Source: Telopea speciosissima
Lineage: Eukaryota > Streptophyta > Magnoliopsida > Proteales > Proteaceae
Assembly: GCF_018873765.1 (NCBI RefSeq)
Contig: NC_057916.1
Span: 32,215,501-32,279,500, forward strand
Length of the DNA: 64,000 nucleotides
Reading direction: 5' to 3'
The notes beneath the pieces are model-generated. The model was given only the letters and a program-made list of their open reading frames with translations. It did not search any database and was not told the DNA's origin. Of the stretch, positions 1 through 12,661 are shown piece after piece. Position 1 is the stretch's first letter. Each line of letters starts with the position of its first letter. The translations under genes and the position numbers were made by a program.

Positions 1-3000
1 GTTTGGAAAGGAAAAATGAAGGATCTTCTTTATGTGAAAGATTATTATCTACCTGTGTTTGCTAGTGAGAAACCTGAAAATAGGACTGATGAAGAGTGAA
101 ATATATTTCATCGACAAGTGTGTGGGTATATTAGACAGTGGGTGGATGATAATGCGTTGAACCATATTAGCGGAGAGACACATGCACGCACTCTATGGAC
201 TAAGCTTGAGCAACTGTATGCTCGAAAGACAGGGAACAATAAATTATTTTTGATCAAACAGATGATGGCCCTGAGATACCAAGATGGAACTCCAATGACA
301 GATCACTTGAACTCCTTTTAAGGAATTATTAATCAGTTGTCCTCGATGGGTATTAAGTTTGATGAAGAAATACAGGGATTATGGTTTTTTGGCACCTTAT
401 CGGACTCATGGGAGACGTTTAGAACGTCATTATCAAACTCAGCTCCAAATGATACAATCTCGATGGATTTGGTTAAGAGTAGTGTCTTGAATGAAGAGAT
501 GAGAAGAAAGTCACAGGGTTCCTCTTCACAGTCAGATGCTTTGTTCACCGATAATAGGGGGAGGAGTAAGAGCTGAGGTCCGAAGAATAGAGACAAAAGT
601 AGAGGTAAGTCCAACAGGTTTGCAAATGTTGAGTGTTATCATTGTGGCCTAAAGGGACATACCAAGAAGTTTTGTAGGAAGTTAAAGAGAGAAAATAAAA
701 AGGAAAAAAGTAAAGAAAAGAAGAAAGATGATGAAGGCAAAGGTGATCGAGTTGCCACCACTTCCGAGGATTTTCTCATTGTCTACGATGGTGATGTTGT
801 TAATCTTGCTTGTCATGAGACAAGTTGGGTGATTGATAGTGGTGCTTCCATCCATGCTACATCTCAAAAGGACTACTTTACATCTTACACGCCTGGTGAC
901 TTTGGGGCTATAAGGATGGGCAATGATGGTTTGGCTAAAGTTGTTGGCAATGGAGATGTTCATTTGAAAACTAATATTGGCACAAGATTAGTTCTTAAGG
1001 ATGATGTGAAGCATGTTCCTGACATTCGTTTGAATTTAATTTCTACGGATAAACTTGATGATGAGGATTTTTGCAATACTTTCAGTGATGGCCAATGGAA
1101 GCTCACCAAGGGTGTCATGGTTATAGCAAGAGGCAAAAAGTGTTCAGCATTGTACTTGTTGCAAGCAAAGTTTTCCAATGGCATTGTAAATGCAATTGAA
1201 AATGAAAGTACAACTGAGTTGTGGCATAAAAGACTTGGTCACATGAGTGAGAAGAGAATGATGTTGTTGTCCAAGAAGAAACTCCTATCTAGAATGAAAG
1301 ATGCACATTTGAAAAAGTGTGCTCATTACTTGGCATGAAAGCAGAACAGTCTTCTTCAAAAGCTCACATTCTTCAAGGAAATCAAATGTACTTGGTTTGG
1401 TGCACTCTGATGTGTGTGGTCCTATGAAGACAAAGACACTTGATGGTTCTCTTTATTTTGTGACCTTCATTGATGATCACTCTAGGAAGCTATGGGTTTA
1501 CACCTTGAAGACAAAGGATCAGGTATTAGATGCATTCAAGCAATTTCAAGCTCTAGTTGAGAGACAAACTGGAAAGAAGTTGAAATGCATCAGCATAAAT
1601 AATGAGGGAGAGTACATAGGACCGTTTGATGATTATTGCAGAGAACAGGGTATTCGACATCAAAAGTCCCCTCCAAAGACTCCTCAGTTGAATGGTCTAG
1701 TTGAGAGAATGAATAGGACATTGGTGGAGAGAGTGAGATGTTTACTCTCACAGGCATGGCTGCCAAAATATTTTTGGGGTGAGGCATTGAGTACAGTTGT
1801 ACATTTGTTGAATTTGTCACCATGTGTTCCATTATAATTTGATATGCCAAATAGAGTTTGGACAGGTAAAGATGTTTCTTATGATCATCTGCGTGTTTTT
1901 GAATGCAAAGCATTTGTGCACATTCACAAATATGAGAGGTCTAAACTTGATGATAAGACACGACAATGTGTGTTTGTGGGGTATGGTCAGGATGAGTTTG
2001 GCTACAAGTTTTATGACCAGATTGGGAAGAAAATTATTAGAAGCCAGGATATTGTATTTATGGAAGATCAGACCATACAAGATATTGATAAGGTTGAGAA
2101 GGCAATGCCTCAACATAGTGATGATTTGATTGACTTGGATCCAGTTCCTCCAACATCGGTGCCAGAACATATTGAAGAGGAAATTCATAATGATCAGTAA
2201 GGTACAGGTGATGATGAGGTTCCCACACAGGTTGAGACAAATGATGATTCTCATGAGCAGTTGTCAGTACCAGAAATTCCACCACCTGTTCCTATCAAAA
2301 AGTCTACCAGAGATAGACAACCTTCCACATGTTATTCTACTGATGAATATGTATTACTAACTGATGAGGGAGAACTAGAGTGTTTTGAAGAAACAATGGA
2401 AGATGACCACAAGAATGAGTGGGTTGAAGCCATGCAAGATGAGATGAAATCATTGCATGAGAATCACACCTTTGAGTTGGTGAAGTTGCCTAAGGGCAAA
2501 AGAGCTTTGAAGAATAGGTGGGTGTACAAAGTGAAGCAAGAAGAACACTCCTCACGTCCACGATACAAAGCTAGATTGGTTGTCAAGGGATTCCATTAAA
2601 GGAAAGGCATTGATTTTGATAAGATATTCTCTCCAGTTGTTAAGGTGTCATCTATTCGTGTGGTTCTTGGTCTAGCAGCTAGCCTTGACTTAGAGATTGA
2701 GCAGATGGATTTGAAGACTGCCTTCCTTCATGGTGATTTGGAGGAAGAGATTTACATGGAGCAACCAAAAGGTTTCAAGGTCAAAGAAAAAAAGGATTAT
2801 GTGTGCAGATTGAAGAAAAGTCTTTATGGCTTGAAACAGGCACCAAGACAATGGTATAAGAAGTTTGAGTCAATTATGGGGGAGCAAAGCTACAAGAAAA
2901 CTACTTCTGACCATTGTGTTTTTGTTCAAAAATTCTCTGATGATGACTTTATTATTCTTTTATTATATGTAGATGACATGTTGATTGTTGGCAGGAATAC

Positions 3001-4761
3001 TTCAAGAATTGACAGTTTGAAGAAACAGTTGAGCAAATCTTTTGCCATGAAAAACTTGGGGCCAGCAAAACAGATTCTTGGCATAAGAATCAATCAGGAT
3101 AGGAATACTAAGAAGTTGTGGTTATCACAAGAGAAGTACATTGAAAAGGTGTTTCAAAGATTCAAGATGGAAAAAGCTAAAGTGGTTAGTTCTCCTTTTG
3201 CTACTCACTTTAGATTGAGCACTAAGTAGAGTCCTTCTACTGTTGAAGAAAAGAAAGACATGGAAAGAGTTCCATATGCCTCCGTAGTTAGAAGCTTGAT
3301 GTATGCCATGGTTTGCATAAGGCCAGACATAGCTCACGCAGTTGGCACAGTTAGCCATTTTCTCTCAAATCCCGGAAAAGAGCATTGGAATGCAGTCAAG
3401 TGGATTATGAGATATCTTTGTGGCACTTCAAATTTGAGACTTTGTTTTGGAGGTGAAAAACCTTTGTTGGTTGGTTACACAAATGCAGATATGGCTGGGG
3501 ATGTTGATTCTCGTAAGTCTACTTCAGGCTACTTGGTCACTTTCTCAAGTGGTGCTGTAGCTTGGTAATCAAGATTACAAAAATGTATTGCTCTCTCTAC
3601 CACTGAAGCAGAGTTTGTTGCAGCAACAGAAGCTTGTAAAGAGTTGCTATGGATGAAGAAGTTTGTGCAAGAGCTTGGCTTCAAGCAAGAGCGGTATATG
3701 TTGTTTTGTGATACTCAAAGTGCTATTCACCTTGGTAGGAATTCTACTTTTCATTCTAGATCAAAACATATTGATGTGAGATATCATTGGATAAGAGATG
3801 CCTTGAATTCCAAGTTGCTAGAGATTGAGAAAATCCATACTGATCACAATGGCTCTGATATGTTGACGAAAGCTTTACCAAGGGAGAAATTTGAGGTTTG
3901 TCGTTTGATTGCCGGCATGGCGAATCCTTCCACATAGTCAGGAGGGGGAGATTTGTTGGGTTGGGTTTCCCTCCATGTGGAGAATGGCCCAACAGTTTTT
4001 GGTAAAGCCCATATGAAGGGCATTTTTGTCCAATGATTTGTTTAATGAGGTTTTACCTCATTTTTTGTCTCATTGAGATAGAAGAGAGTGGCTGGTCGTT
4101 TTGAGAAAAGAAGAGAAGAAGAAAGGGGGAGGTGAAAAGTTTTTCTGATTTTAGAGGCTCTGCGCAGTCAACTTTGAGAGTTTGATCGGATGGTCATTCG
4201 TGGTTGATTTGAGCTGATTTTTTGACAAAAGATTTGTAAGACATAGATCTTCATTCTGAACGATGGGATTGTTGATTTAATTCCTATAACTTAGTCCCAT
4301 AACTTCGTTCTTGTTGCCCCTGTTTTGGTGAAATCTCTTCCTTTTCTTTCATTTCTCTTTTGGAGTTCATCTTGTTGATGATAGATGCCAATGACATATT
4401 ATTCTTGATGTTTGGAATGGTTGTATGTCTCAAATCTTTATTAGAGAAGACTCTTGTGTATTCCCATTATTTGGAAATAGTAAAATTTTGGTGGACTACG
4501 GTCCCGTGATTTTTAATTCTCTCATTGAGGTGGTTTTTCACGTTAAAAATTAATGGTGTTCATGTGTGTGCTTGTGATGCATTGAGTTGCTGATTTGGGA
4601 GCACGGTTATTACCTTCATTGTGTTCAATATATATTGCTCCATATTGCTCTATTTGTTTGCTTTCTATTAGGTTCACTCAAGAAGGGAAAAATTGTTTGT
4701 GTTTGTTGACTGGGTACACATCGGCTTCCTTATTTTTCCCATTAGTTTGCTATTCTCAACA
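1..4761 (+). mobile_element. Ty1/copia LTR retrotransposon, Tork/TAR-like, 5' end outside the window
   Basis: Fossil element. The parts run in copia order: Gag-like region (about 1-600), CCHC zinc knuckle (about 630-680), protease with DSGAS (about 834-850), GAG-pre/integrase (about 1215-1850), reverse transcriptase with YVDDM (about 2965-2985), RNase H with TTEAEF (about 3600-3850). A polypurine tract at 3941-3951 precedes the 3' LTR. Integrase before RT is diagnostic of copia; the RNase H end resembles the Tork/Tnt1 group. The reading frames are broken in several places, so the copy is dead. The 5' LTR and left target duplication lie outside the window. Confidence 0.93.
3954..4761 (+). repeat. 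3' LTR of the copia element
   Basis: The repeat begins TGTTG directly after a purine-rich tract (AGGAGGGGGAGATT) and ends CAACA, a perfect 5-bp terminal inverted repeat. Length is about 808 bp. The right edge is inferred from the CAACA terminus only, because no second LTR is in the window for comparison. Confidence 0.72.
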
Positions 4762-5110
4762 GCCTTAATTGAGCTAAATCGAGAAGTTTGAAGTTGAAAG
4801 AAATTTGGTGCTCCAACACGGCGCTACCCGGACTTCTTCCAATTCCATCCCGTTCTCCTTGGACTTTTGAAGTGTTGAAATATTTTTTGCAGATTTTGGA
4901 TCTATCCAAAAATATTTTATTCAAACCTTTGACGGATCCCCCTCTCCTAACTTAGTTTAGATCTTTAGCAAAACAACCTTCTAGTAATGTACCCTGTGTC
5001 GTTGAACACTGTACAACTTTGCCATGTTTTTAATATATAATTTTCTGTTGTCATAAAAAAAAAAAAGAAGAAAAACCGTCCATTTTCATGGTTTTTCCTA
5101 TTTGAATCAT

Positions 5111-5281
5111 GGGAGAAGGTTCTTTGGCCATGGGAGTGTGGCCTACACCAACACTCCCATGAGTCTCTCTCTCTCCTCCCCATATGAAAAGACACCTCTA
5201 CCCCCTTGTTTGGAGGAGGAAAGAGATAGATACATGAAAATACTGGCATAGGCCACACTCCCAGACAAAAAACCACTTCCC
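5111..5281. mobile_element. Foldback MITE, Mutator-like, 171 bp
   Basis: The two arms are imperfect inverted repeats starting GGGAGAAGG and sharing the core GGGAGTGTGGCCTA. Flanks TTGAATCAT (5102-5110) and TTGAATCAA (5282-5290) form a 9-bp target duplication with one mismatch, the size expected for Mutator-like elements. Relatives are at 49455-49610 and 59935-60103. Confidence 0.8.
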
Positions 5282-5528
5282 TTGAATCAATTATTCATGT
5301 TCAAAGTTGGGAGATTATCAAGTAATGGCTACATTTCTCCGTATCTCAGACCCCCTCTAACCCTTGTGTCAGATGAGAGGAAGATTCTCTTCGGTTGGTT
5401 CTCACCTCCATACCACATGGGTAGATGAACCGGACTCAGATTTGAGTGCCAAGTGGGAGTAGCTCTCCATCACAGTATGCAACTTCCAGAACAGAGCTGG
5501 AATATTCAAGGCAGTTGCCACATTTGAT

Positions 5529-5534
5529 CACGTG
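5529..5534. promoter_or_regulatory. G-box (CACGTG) upstream of the bHLH gene
   Basis: CACGTG lies inside the palindrome ATCACGTGAT (5527-5536), about 200 bp before the start codon at 5732. G-boxes bind bHLH and bZIP factors, so auto- or cross-regulation is possible. The role is inferred from sequence and position only. Confidence 0.45.
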
Positions 5535-5731
5535 ATATTATTATATTAGGCTCCACACTCCACACGTCCACAAAAGCTGAAGTCCAAAGTCCAAACTCAA
5601 GTCTGGGGTTTCAAACTCCTAAACTCCAAAACCACCATCAGTACGAATTCTCTCTCTTTCACGCCCAACCCCTAAACGACGACAGTTATAGGAGCCGTTG
5701 CAATCGAAAATTTGAAATTCCCGGTGACAAC

Positions 5732-6524
5732 ATGGATCCCTTCTTGCCAGAGGAGCTGCTCTGGTTCGCAGCTCCTCCTCCTCCCCAACCCCAAGTGAAT
5801 TGGAGCAGTTTTGTCAGATACACAAAACCCTCGGAAGGATCACGACCGGATGAGAATTCCATTTCAATTCCTAGAAACGATAGGAACATGCATAAGAGAA
5901 TGATCGAGTTGTTGAGAGCAATTCCAACTGCCAGGAAGGAAAACAGAGAGATTGAGAACGATCGTAGTTACCGTCATATGATGAATGAGAGACTCAGGAG
6001 AGAGAAGCAGAAGCAGAGTTACGCAGCTCTGCGTTCCATGCTTCCTCCTCAGACCAAGGTCCTCTCCTCTTTTCCTGTTCTTTACTCGGTGGGGTTTGCT
6101 TTGAAACGTTATATCTTTAATCGGTTTCTCAATTTTAATTCTTAATTACTTTGCAGAACGATAAGAACTCCATCGTTCATATGGCAGCGGCACATCTGCA
6201 GGAGCTGAAGAGTGAAAAGGAAGAGTTAAGGAGGCGAAACCATGAGGTTAAGACAATCTTAACAGGGAATGAAGACAAGAAGATTAGATTTCGAGTAAAT
6301 AATCCGTCTTCCGCGGTTGATTCTATGATTGGGGTACTCAAACATTTAAAAGACATGAACTTGCAAGCAAGAACGATCAGATCAAAGTTTTCTGCTCAAG
6401 AACTTTCAGCAGTAATAGAAGTCGAAACACAGGTGAGTAAGTAGTAAGCCAATTTCAGCATAATTTGACCCTTTTTGAAAATTAATCTTAACAATTTCCC
6501 ATTTTTCTCTTGGAAAAAGGAAGG

Positions 6525-6564
<40 letters not shown>

Positions 6565-7046
6565 AATATGATTTTTCCCATTTGAATTGGGTTCTGTTAA
6601 TTCAAGAAAGAGATTTCTTTAAGATGGTTTTTGAACACTTCTTATACGTCTACAGGAATACAGCATTATAGCCAAATTGATACGTACAGATAGTTTAATG
6701 TCTTGTGTTACAATTAATTTGGCATTAATGGGTATAAATTTAGGAGAAAAGTTTCCAGAATTCTATCTCTTTCAATTCGGTCAATTTGAGCTCAATGGGT
6801 ATAAAGTGGGAGAAAGAAAACGAAGAATTTTCCATGTTTCTGTGTCTTTCGATCTTTGTTTGTAGTTGATGGGTTATATAAAATTAATCTTTTAGTTTTA
6901 AATTTTTTTACATTGAGTATTAACGTGGATTTTCTTGCAATTGGGTGTTATTTTTCAAGATTGAGGCGGCGGAAGTGGAAAAAGAAGTGCAGAAGGCTCT
7001 GATGGAAGTTGAAGGAAAGTTCGGAACTGATTTCCTGGAAGGATAG
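5732..7046 (+). CDS. bHLH92: bHLH transcription factor, bHLH92-like, 3 exons, 229 aa
   Basis: Nuclear DNA-binding regulator of the basic helix-loop-helix family. Coding exons are 5732-6058, 6157-6432 and 6960-7046; both introns are GT-AG and phase 0. The basic region (about residues 81-92, RHMMNERLRREK) with its E and R contacts is followed by helix 1, a loop with KNDKNSIV and helix 2 (about to residue 125). The C-terminal part (SAVDSMIGVLKHLKDM, then FSAQELSAVIEVETQ) resembles the ACT-like tail of Arabidopsis bHLH92 as I recall it. KRMIELLR before the basic region also matches that protein. Length is close to bHLH92. The ATG is the first in frame and opens a hydrophobic acidic start (MDPFLPEELLWF). 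In Arabidopsis bHLH92 is linked to salt and osmotic stress; transfer of that role here is inference. The gene looks intact. Confidence 0.88.
6531..6559 (+). repeat. (GA)n microsatellite in intron 2 of the bHLH gene
   Basis: About 14 uninterrupted GA units lie about 100 bp after the intron 2 donor site. It is a likely length-variable marker with no visible effect on splicing. Confidence 0.95.
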
Positions 7047-8736
7047 TTTTGTTCATCGAGAGTTTGGCTTTAATTTTATTGATTATCAGATCTTTGTCGT
7101 TGGCTCGATCCCTTGTTCCTCGTCTCTTCTGTTCTGTATATTAATCCTCGTGAGGGAAATCTAATTATTACTTTATTAAAAGATGTAAAACCTTTCTTGG
7201 AACCACGTGGGAATTTAGTTGCTTAAATGACAACATTACCCTTAACTATGCTCAGAAGATTTACTTGTATGGAACTCGTTCATATGTTATTGTTGTAGTC
7301 CAACCAAAAAAATGATTAGAAATCGGAGGATATTATATATTGCGAAAGGTTTTTAGAATCTCTTCATCCATGGTGATTTGACATTATGATTGGATTTTTA
7401 GAATAACGAGATTCATCATTATTCCCACCTCTTATTGATAAATGTCTGAAACATCCTTCCTTAGTTGAATCAAAAGGCAGATCCCATGACTACAGAGATT
7501 TTCTCGTTTCCATGGATGAAGTAAAACTCGATTTCATAAATAGGGATGTTACAACACAAGAAACTTTTGTAATCATTACCCAATATGATTGTGTAGAATA
7601 CTTAAAATTTTACCATATTTAGTAAATGATATCTTTTGGATGTTTTTTTTTTTTTTAATCTTTTAAAATCCAAGGTATATAAATGCAAAGTAAAGTGAAA
7701 TTTAATAATCAAATATGAAATCATTTTCACATAAAAAATATGAAATGATTTGAATGTAGTGACATAACCATGTGTGGTAATGATTAAAGTTCTTTTACTA
7801 GGTTTGAAAATCTCACTTGCCTTCCCTTCAATCTACTTCAATTTCCCATGCAACCAAGCAAAGCTTAAAAGGGTATGGGTTTGTTGACTAAATCCTTAAT
7901 ATATGAGTGTAGGTTTTTTATCATTATCATGGAAGGGTGTCAATGAGTAACCATTAACCAAGTATCGAATCCGAATCCAGACCAAATACCCAACTCCAAT
8001 CTAGACCAAATTTAATATGGTTAAAAGTGGAGCCTGGACAAGGTAAGGGCTACCCAAACAATTTAATGAATTAGAGATTTAGAGTCCTCTTTTGGGAATT
8101 TTTTATTTTTTTTGGTAAAATCTTTTTAGGATATATTGAAATCATATAGTTAATTAAAACGTAATTAAAAACACTAAACTATTTTTGTTGGTAAACACTA
8201 TAACTGTAATGGACAAATAAAACAATCATACAATATGACTCATATGAGTTTTTAACTTTTTATTCCCTCATGATGAAGATAGAATCTCTTCAACCACGAC
8301 CCTAGGATTTGACAGAGGAAAGGCATTCTGAACACTTGTCAACTTATGTTCTGAGAGTCCAATCGTCAAATCACGGTAAACAAGAGATTGTATCATCATC
8401 CTAGATCATTAAAAAATAATAACAAAAATACTTTGGTCTTACAAATATGGCAAAAAATATATTTCTTATGTGTTTCATTTTTTGGGAAAGTTTTCAAGCA
8501 TCGTGGGTGCACAAAAACTATACACATCTAGGGTCATAAATGTTTGTCCCCATTGTTCAGGATCGATAATACCGTTGTACTGTTTCCGCTATCCTCTACA
8601 CACCCTAGGGTCAATATACTTTTTTTTTGGGGGGGGGGGGGTGTTGTTAGAAGTCTTGACTATATTGTAGTTTTCTTTGGATCATGATCTTGAGCATTTG
8701 AATTTTGTATGTACTCTCATTCGTAGACCATGAGAA
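7047..8736. other. Intergenic, AT-rich, nothing recognised
   Basis: This holds the 3' flank of the bHLH gene and AT-rich DNA. I see no coding exon, RNA gene or bounded mobile element. A short T-then-G run near 8620-8641 is low complexity. Confidence 0.6.
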
Positions 8737-9210
8737 TAAGGGTGTCAATTGGGTACGGAACCGGGTATTTGGTTCGGATCCGGTTCGGTTCCAAGCAGTG
8801 GTAGCGGGATCCAGATCTGGACTAAGTCCCGGAATAGTTCTAGAATTGAATACTCTATCCGTTCTTGGACGGTTCGGTTCGGATCTGGTTACAATCAGGT
8901 TCTTATCTGGTTATTACATCCGGTTACTATATCCAATTTAAAGTCGGTTATGCCATTTGATTCTCATTTGGTTATGATATTCACGAGACAAAGCAAAGCA
9001 AAAGTTTAAGATCAAAATATATAACTTGCTTAAGTAAAAGAAATATTGATAGAATATTTTAACTGAAGGGTTAAGTTAACCACATAACCGTCAATTAGAA
9101 TCTTTTAAACCTAATAAAATAGTAGATTTTTATGTTAATTTTTAAGGCGGGTATTCGGTCCGGATCCGGATCCGATCTGTACCGAATTATAAAGACATTT
9201 TTAGATCCAG
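8737..9210. mobile_element. hAT-like remnant, right end not resolved
   Basis: It begins with TAAGGGTGTCAA, the same terminus as the bounded hAT element at 10167. The interior is rich in GGTTCGGATCCGG-type repeats, common near the ends of plant hAT elements. No matching right terminus or 8-bp duplication was found, so it is probably truncated or decayed. Confidence 0.45.
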
Positions 9211-9463
9211 AAGCCTAGTTTCAGATTTTAGGCAAGAAATGGGATTCTAATCATTAGGACAAATTTTCTTCCACTTGGAGAGGATGGTTCACCGAATCAC
9301 CGTCCATCCTAGGGTTACACACTCATCTTAAGGTTATTTGTGTGTTTCAAAATATCCTTCAGATGCCTTCTCCCGCCTATCCCACACTATGCTGAATGGA
9401 TCCCCATTCAATGTGGGTGGAGGGAAACTCGATCCTAATCGCTCTATGCATGATTGAGTCATG

Positions 9464-9490
9464 TCTTCTTCTTCTTCTTCTTCTTCTTCC
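9464..9490 (+). repeat. (TTC)n microsatellite
   Basis: About nine TTC units in otherwise unremarkable intergenic DNA. The remainder of 9211-9933 shows no gene. Confidence 0.9.
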
Positions 9491-9933
9491 ATTGGTGTGC
9501 AGTTGCTCCTTTGTTATATCCAGTTACGATTAGTTAGACCCTAAAACCCATTTATGAGTAATATAGATACAAAATATAAATGGATTCTAAAATTCATTGA
9601 GTAAAAACAAAAAACACAGAAAAGGAGAAAAGTTTTCTATGGGGGTGTGTATCGTTCACACCCAGATATAATGGAGGATAAAATGATCACCCCATCCCTT
9701 GTGAAAAATGAAAATCTTGCACCCCAAGATGTTTCTATGTGCATTCTCATTGGTCCTCACATGTGCTCAAAGGACCATGCCAAAAAAAAAGATAAAAGCT
9801 TATTAACAACAAAACCCAATCAATGTTTAAACAAATAGGTTTTTTAATTTTTGCTTGTTTATGACTTCATATGTAGGTCAAAATTTCAATTTACCTCAAC
9901 AAATTCTTTTAAGTCTTGACCATATAGTAGTGG

Positions 9934-10109
9934 AAAATTATCCTCTCCAATTCCCTATAGCTTGGCAGTGTGGCAGTGCAACAGTGCTAGTGTGGATGTC
10001 TGACACATGGCAGCTCGGACATTCAGCGGTCCGAGCACCACGTGTCGGACATCCACACTAGCACTGCCGCACTACCGAGGTATAGGGAATTGGAGAGGAT
10101 AATAATCCG
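9934..10109. mobile_element. Foldback MITE, 176 bp, Mutator-like
   Basis: Almost the whole element is an inverted repeat. The arms share TTATCCTCTCC, AATTCCCTATA and, nearer the centre, GCTAGTGTGGATGTC. Flanks TATAGTAGTGG (9923-9933) and TATAGTAGTAG (10110-10120) give a target duplication of about 9-11 bp with one mismatch. The element at 34436-34611 has the same length and related ends. Confidence 0.8.
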
Positions 10110-10166
10110 TATAGTAGTAGCCTTCTTTCTATCAAAAAAAAAAAAAGCAGATTATATGCGTATAAA

Positions 10167-11089
10167 TAAGGGTGTCAAAACCAAACTAAAACCGTTTAAA
10201 CTGAAACCGGCAGACCATTTAGTTAAATGGTCCAATTATGGTTTTAGAAATTACACCGTTTATTTTATCGATTCGGTTCGGTTTAGACCAATTAATCCAA
10301 CGATTTCAAGCTGTGTAATCCAATTAAAACCGATTGTAACCAAACCGTCTAACCGTTTAAAAACCTCAGTTTTAGGGGAGTTATAAATTCATACTATTAT
10401 GTGCTTCTGGGTCTCTGTATTTTAAAGCTCTAACCATGGCTTCCGTTGTTCCTATTTCATTGTTAATTTTTTATATGCATCTTTCTTAATGGTTATGTGC
10501 ACTGCCAAAGGCCCTCAATTGTGAACGTTGGTGTGGTTTTTACAATTGATTTTGTCCTCAGTAGAGTTGCAAAAGGCGTCATGGAAACTACAATTGCTGA
10601 TATCAACAAGGATCCATTCATTCTTAGAGACCTGGTGGATGTTCTTTCAAATAATTTCATTTTTTTCTGTTATCTTAGTTAATCCCCAAACTAAGTTTTA
10701 AGATTCAATTTGTTTTTTTTTTGTCCAAAAATTAGAACCACAAATTTTATCTCAGGTGTTATAATGTATAAGTATTACAAATTCTAGGAAAGTTGTGGAT
10801 TTTAAAGAAGCTATCAAGAAATAGGGAGAATAAACGAGATGCACTAGGTGGGATTTTTTATTAGAAAGATTAATAGAAAGTCTATTTTCTATTAAAAAAT
10901 GCAGCAGGTAACTAGTATAAATTAGACTTAGTAAATGGTTTATGAAACCAAATAATAACCGTCTAACCGAAACCGTTTAAAAATCATTTATCAAACAGTC
11001 CAGGTTTTGATTATGAGACTGTTTATATTCTCAAGCAGTCAAAATCGAACCGAACCGTTTAACCAAAACCAGACCGTTTAACACCCTTA
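10167..11089. mobile_element. Non-autonomous hAT element, 923 bp
   Basis: Terminal inverted repeats are TAAGGGTGTCAAA on the left and TTTAACACCCTTA on the right. The 8-bp target duplication is CGTATAAA (10159-10166) and CGTATAAC (11090-11097), 7 of 8 matching, typical of hAT. Subterminal regions carry many AACCGTTTAA-type repeats. No transposase-like coding was seen. Confidence 0.85.
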
Positions 11090-11139
11090 CGTATAACAGG
11101 TTTAATTAAAAAAAAAAAAAAAAAAATCTAAAATCTAAA

Positions 11140-11267
11140 ACCAAGGTAACCAAACCCTCGTCCCTCTCTTCGACAAGTGAAAACCCCCTGGTTCTCACTT
11201 CTTCCTCTTTTTTTTCTGCCGGCGGCGAGTTGGCGACTGTGGTTCTCCTGGCCGGCGATTGCAGCAG
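11140..11267 (+). other. Leader-like CT-rich stretch, candidate 5' UTR exon of SRP9 (option 1)
   Basis: The stretch is CT-rich, then GC-richer, and ends in GCAGCAG followed by GTATTT, a good splice donor. The SRP9 start codon lies 7 bp after an intron acceptor, so an upstream non-coding exon must exist. This is one of two candidates and is supported by composition only. Confidence 0.22.
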
Positions 11268-12546
11268 GTATTTTCCTGGTTCTTACTTCTTCTCCATCTT
11301 TTCTTCCTCTCCTGATTTTTGAATGGGAAAACCCTTTCCCCTCCCCTCCCTTTTTGAATGGAAAAACCCTTTCTCCTCCCCTGATTCGACTGTGGTTCAA
11401 AAAAGCAAAAAATGAGTTTGAGATTTTTTAATCAACTGTGGAACTTCTAGCTACTGGTTTGAACTTTGAAGATACCCTCCTCTTTGCCGTCATTCTGTTG
11501 ATAGTAAGAATGATCTTATATTCTGATAGTCTACTAAGTATCTCAGTTTTAGAAATTCTTTGTTATTCTAGTGGGAGAACTCAGTCATTGGCCTTATTTA
11601 ATGGGTTTATATAAAGAACATTAGATCCAGAAGGAAAGCATGAGCTTTACTAAGGAATTAGACAAAAAAAAAAAGAAAACTTATTGATCTTTGGGGTTGA
11701 CCATCACCAATTTCTACAAGCTGATTGATTTATTGATTTCAATCACCGTGACTGTAGTCATTCCCATTATTGGTTATTACCACAAGATAGTCAGTGCAAT
11801 GTAATTATTATCTAATTTTGAATTCCAGTCCGGCCATTTCAATTTCCTGCAAGTAGCCCATCTGGGGCATCATAAATTATATGTCTTCTACAGGCAATGA
11901 GGATCTCCTACATGTAGTGCAGTTGCAAAGTGGATCCTAATTACAATTAACATGCCTATATCCCTATTTGCTGTCAATTGTGAATTGTGATATAGATGTT
12001 AATATCCCTACTTCCCTAGTGGATGTTAACACTTAACAAGCTACTATTGTTAAACTTGTTACAACGTAATGATAATGGGAATTCAATATAGAAACAATAT
12101 ATCATATATATGGGTTAATATAGAAACCAAAGTTTGGTTATTCTTTCATTTCAGCTATTATTATTGGACTTTAAGAGGGATATGAGCAATATTCATTAAG
12201 ATTGTACTCTGGTAGTCTATCTAATTCCTTTCAATCATCCCTTTTGATTGGTCATCCTAAGCTCTACAATGAAGAATGAACCCAATCGAACTATATATTT
12301 AGGCACATTAGTAAATGCTACTATTGTGTCTATTAGGTGAACATGCCTGTTGCATAGTGAATATATGTCCGTATTTTGGCTCCCAGATTTTTATAGAGCA
12401 ACCGTATTAAACACGTATCATATCATTGCCGTATGCGTTTTATTGCGTCAGATTTTTGAAAAGTATTTTTACCGTACAGCCCGTTTGATTACCGTACATA
12501 TCCGTTCCCGTATTATTGCCATTCCCGAACTTACTAACTGTGGTAA

Positions 12547-12661
12547 GGCTTGGTTCCCTCTCCCTCCGTCGTCTTTGTCTCTCTGATTCTTGACTCTGCA
12601 ACTGCGGCCGTTGCGTGCGATGGTTGAGTTCTAGAGCCAACAATCTCTTCCCCGGAAAAAG
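12547..12661 (+). other. Leader-like stretch, candidate 5' UTR exon of SRP9 (option 2)
   Basis: A pyrimidine-rich then GC-richer segment ends in GGAAAAAG followed by GTTAG, a plausible donor. If used, the 5' UTR intron would span about 6.8 kb and contain the whole nested LTR block. Nearby DNA (12350-12540) has repeated CCGTATTATTGCC-like words of unknown origin. Nothing else is recognised at 11268-13451. Confidence 0.25.
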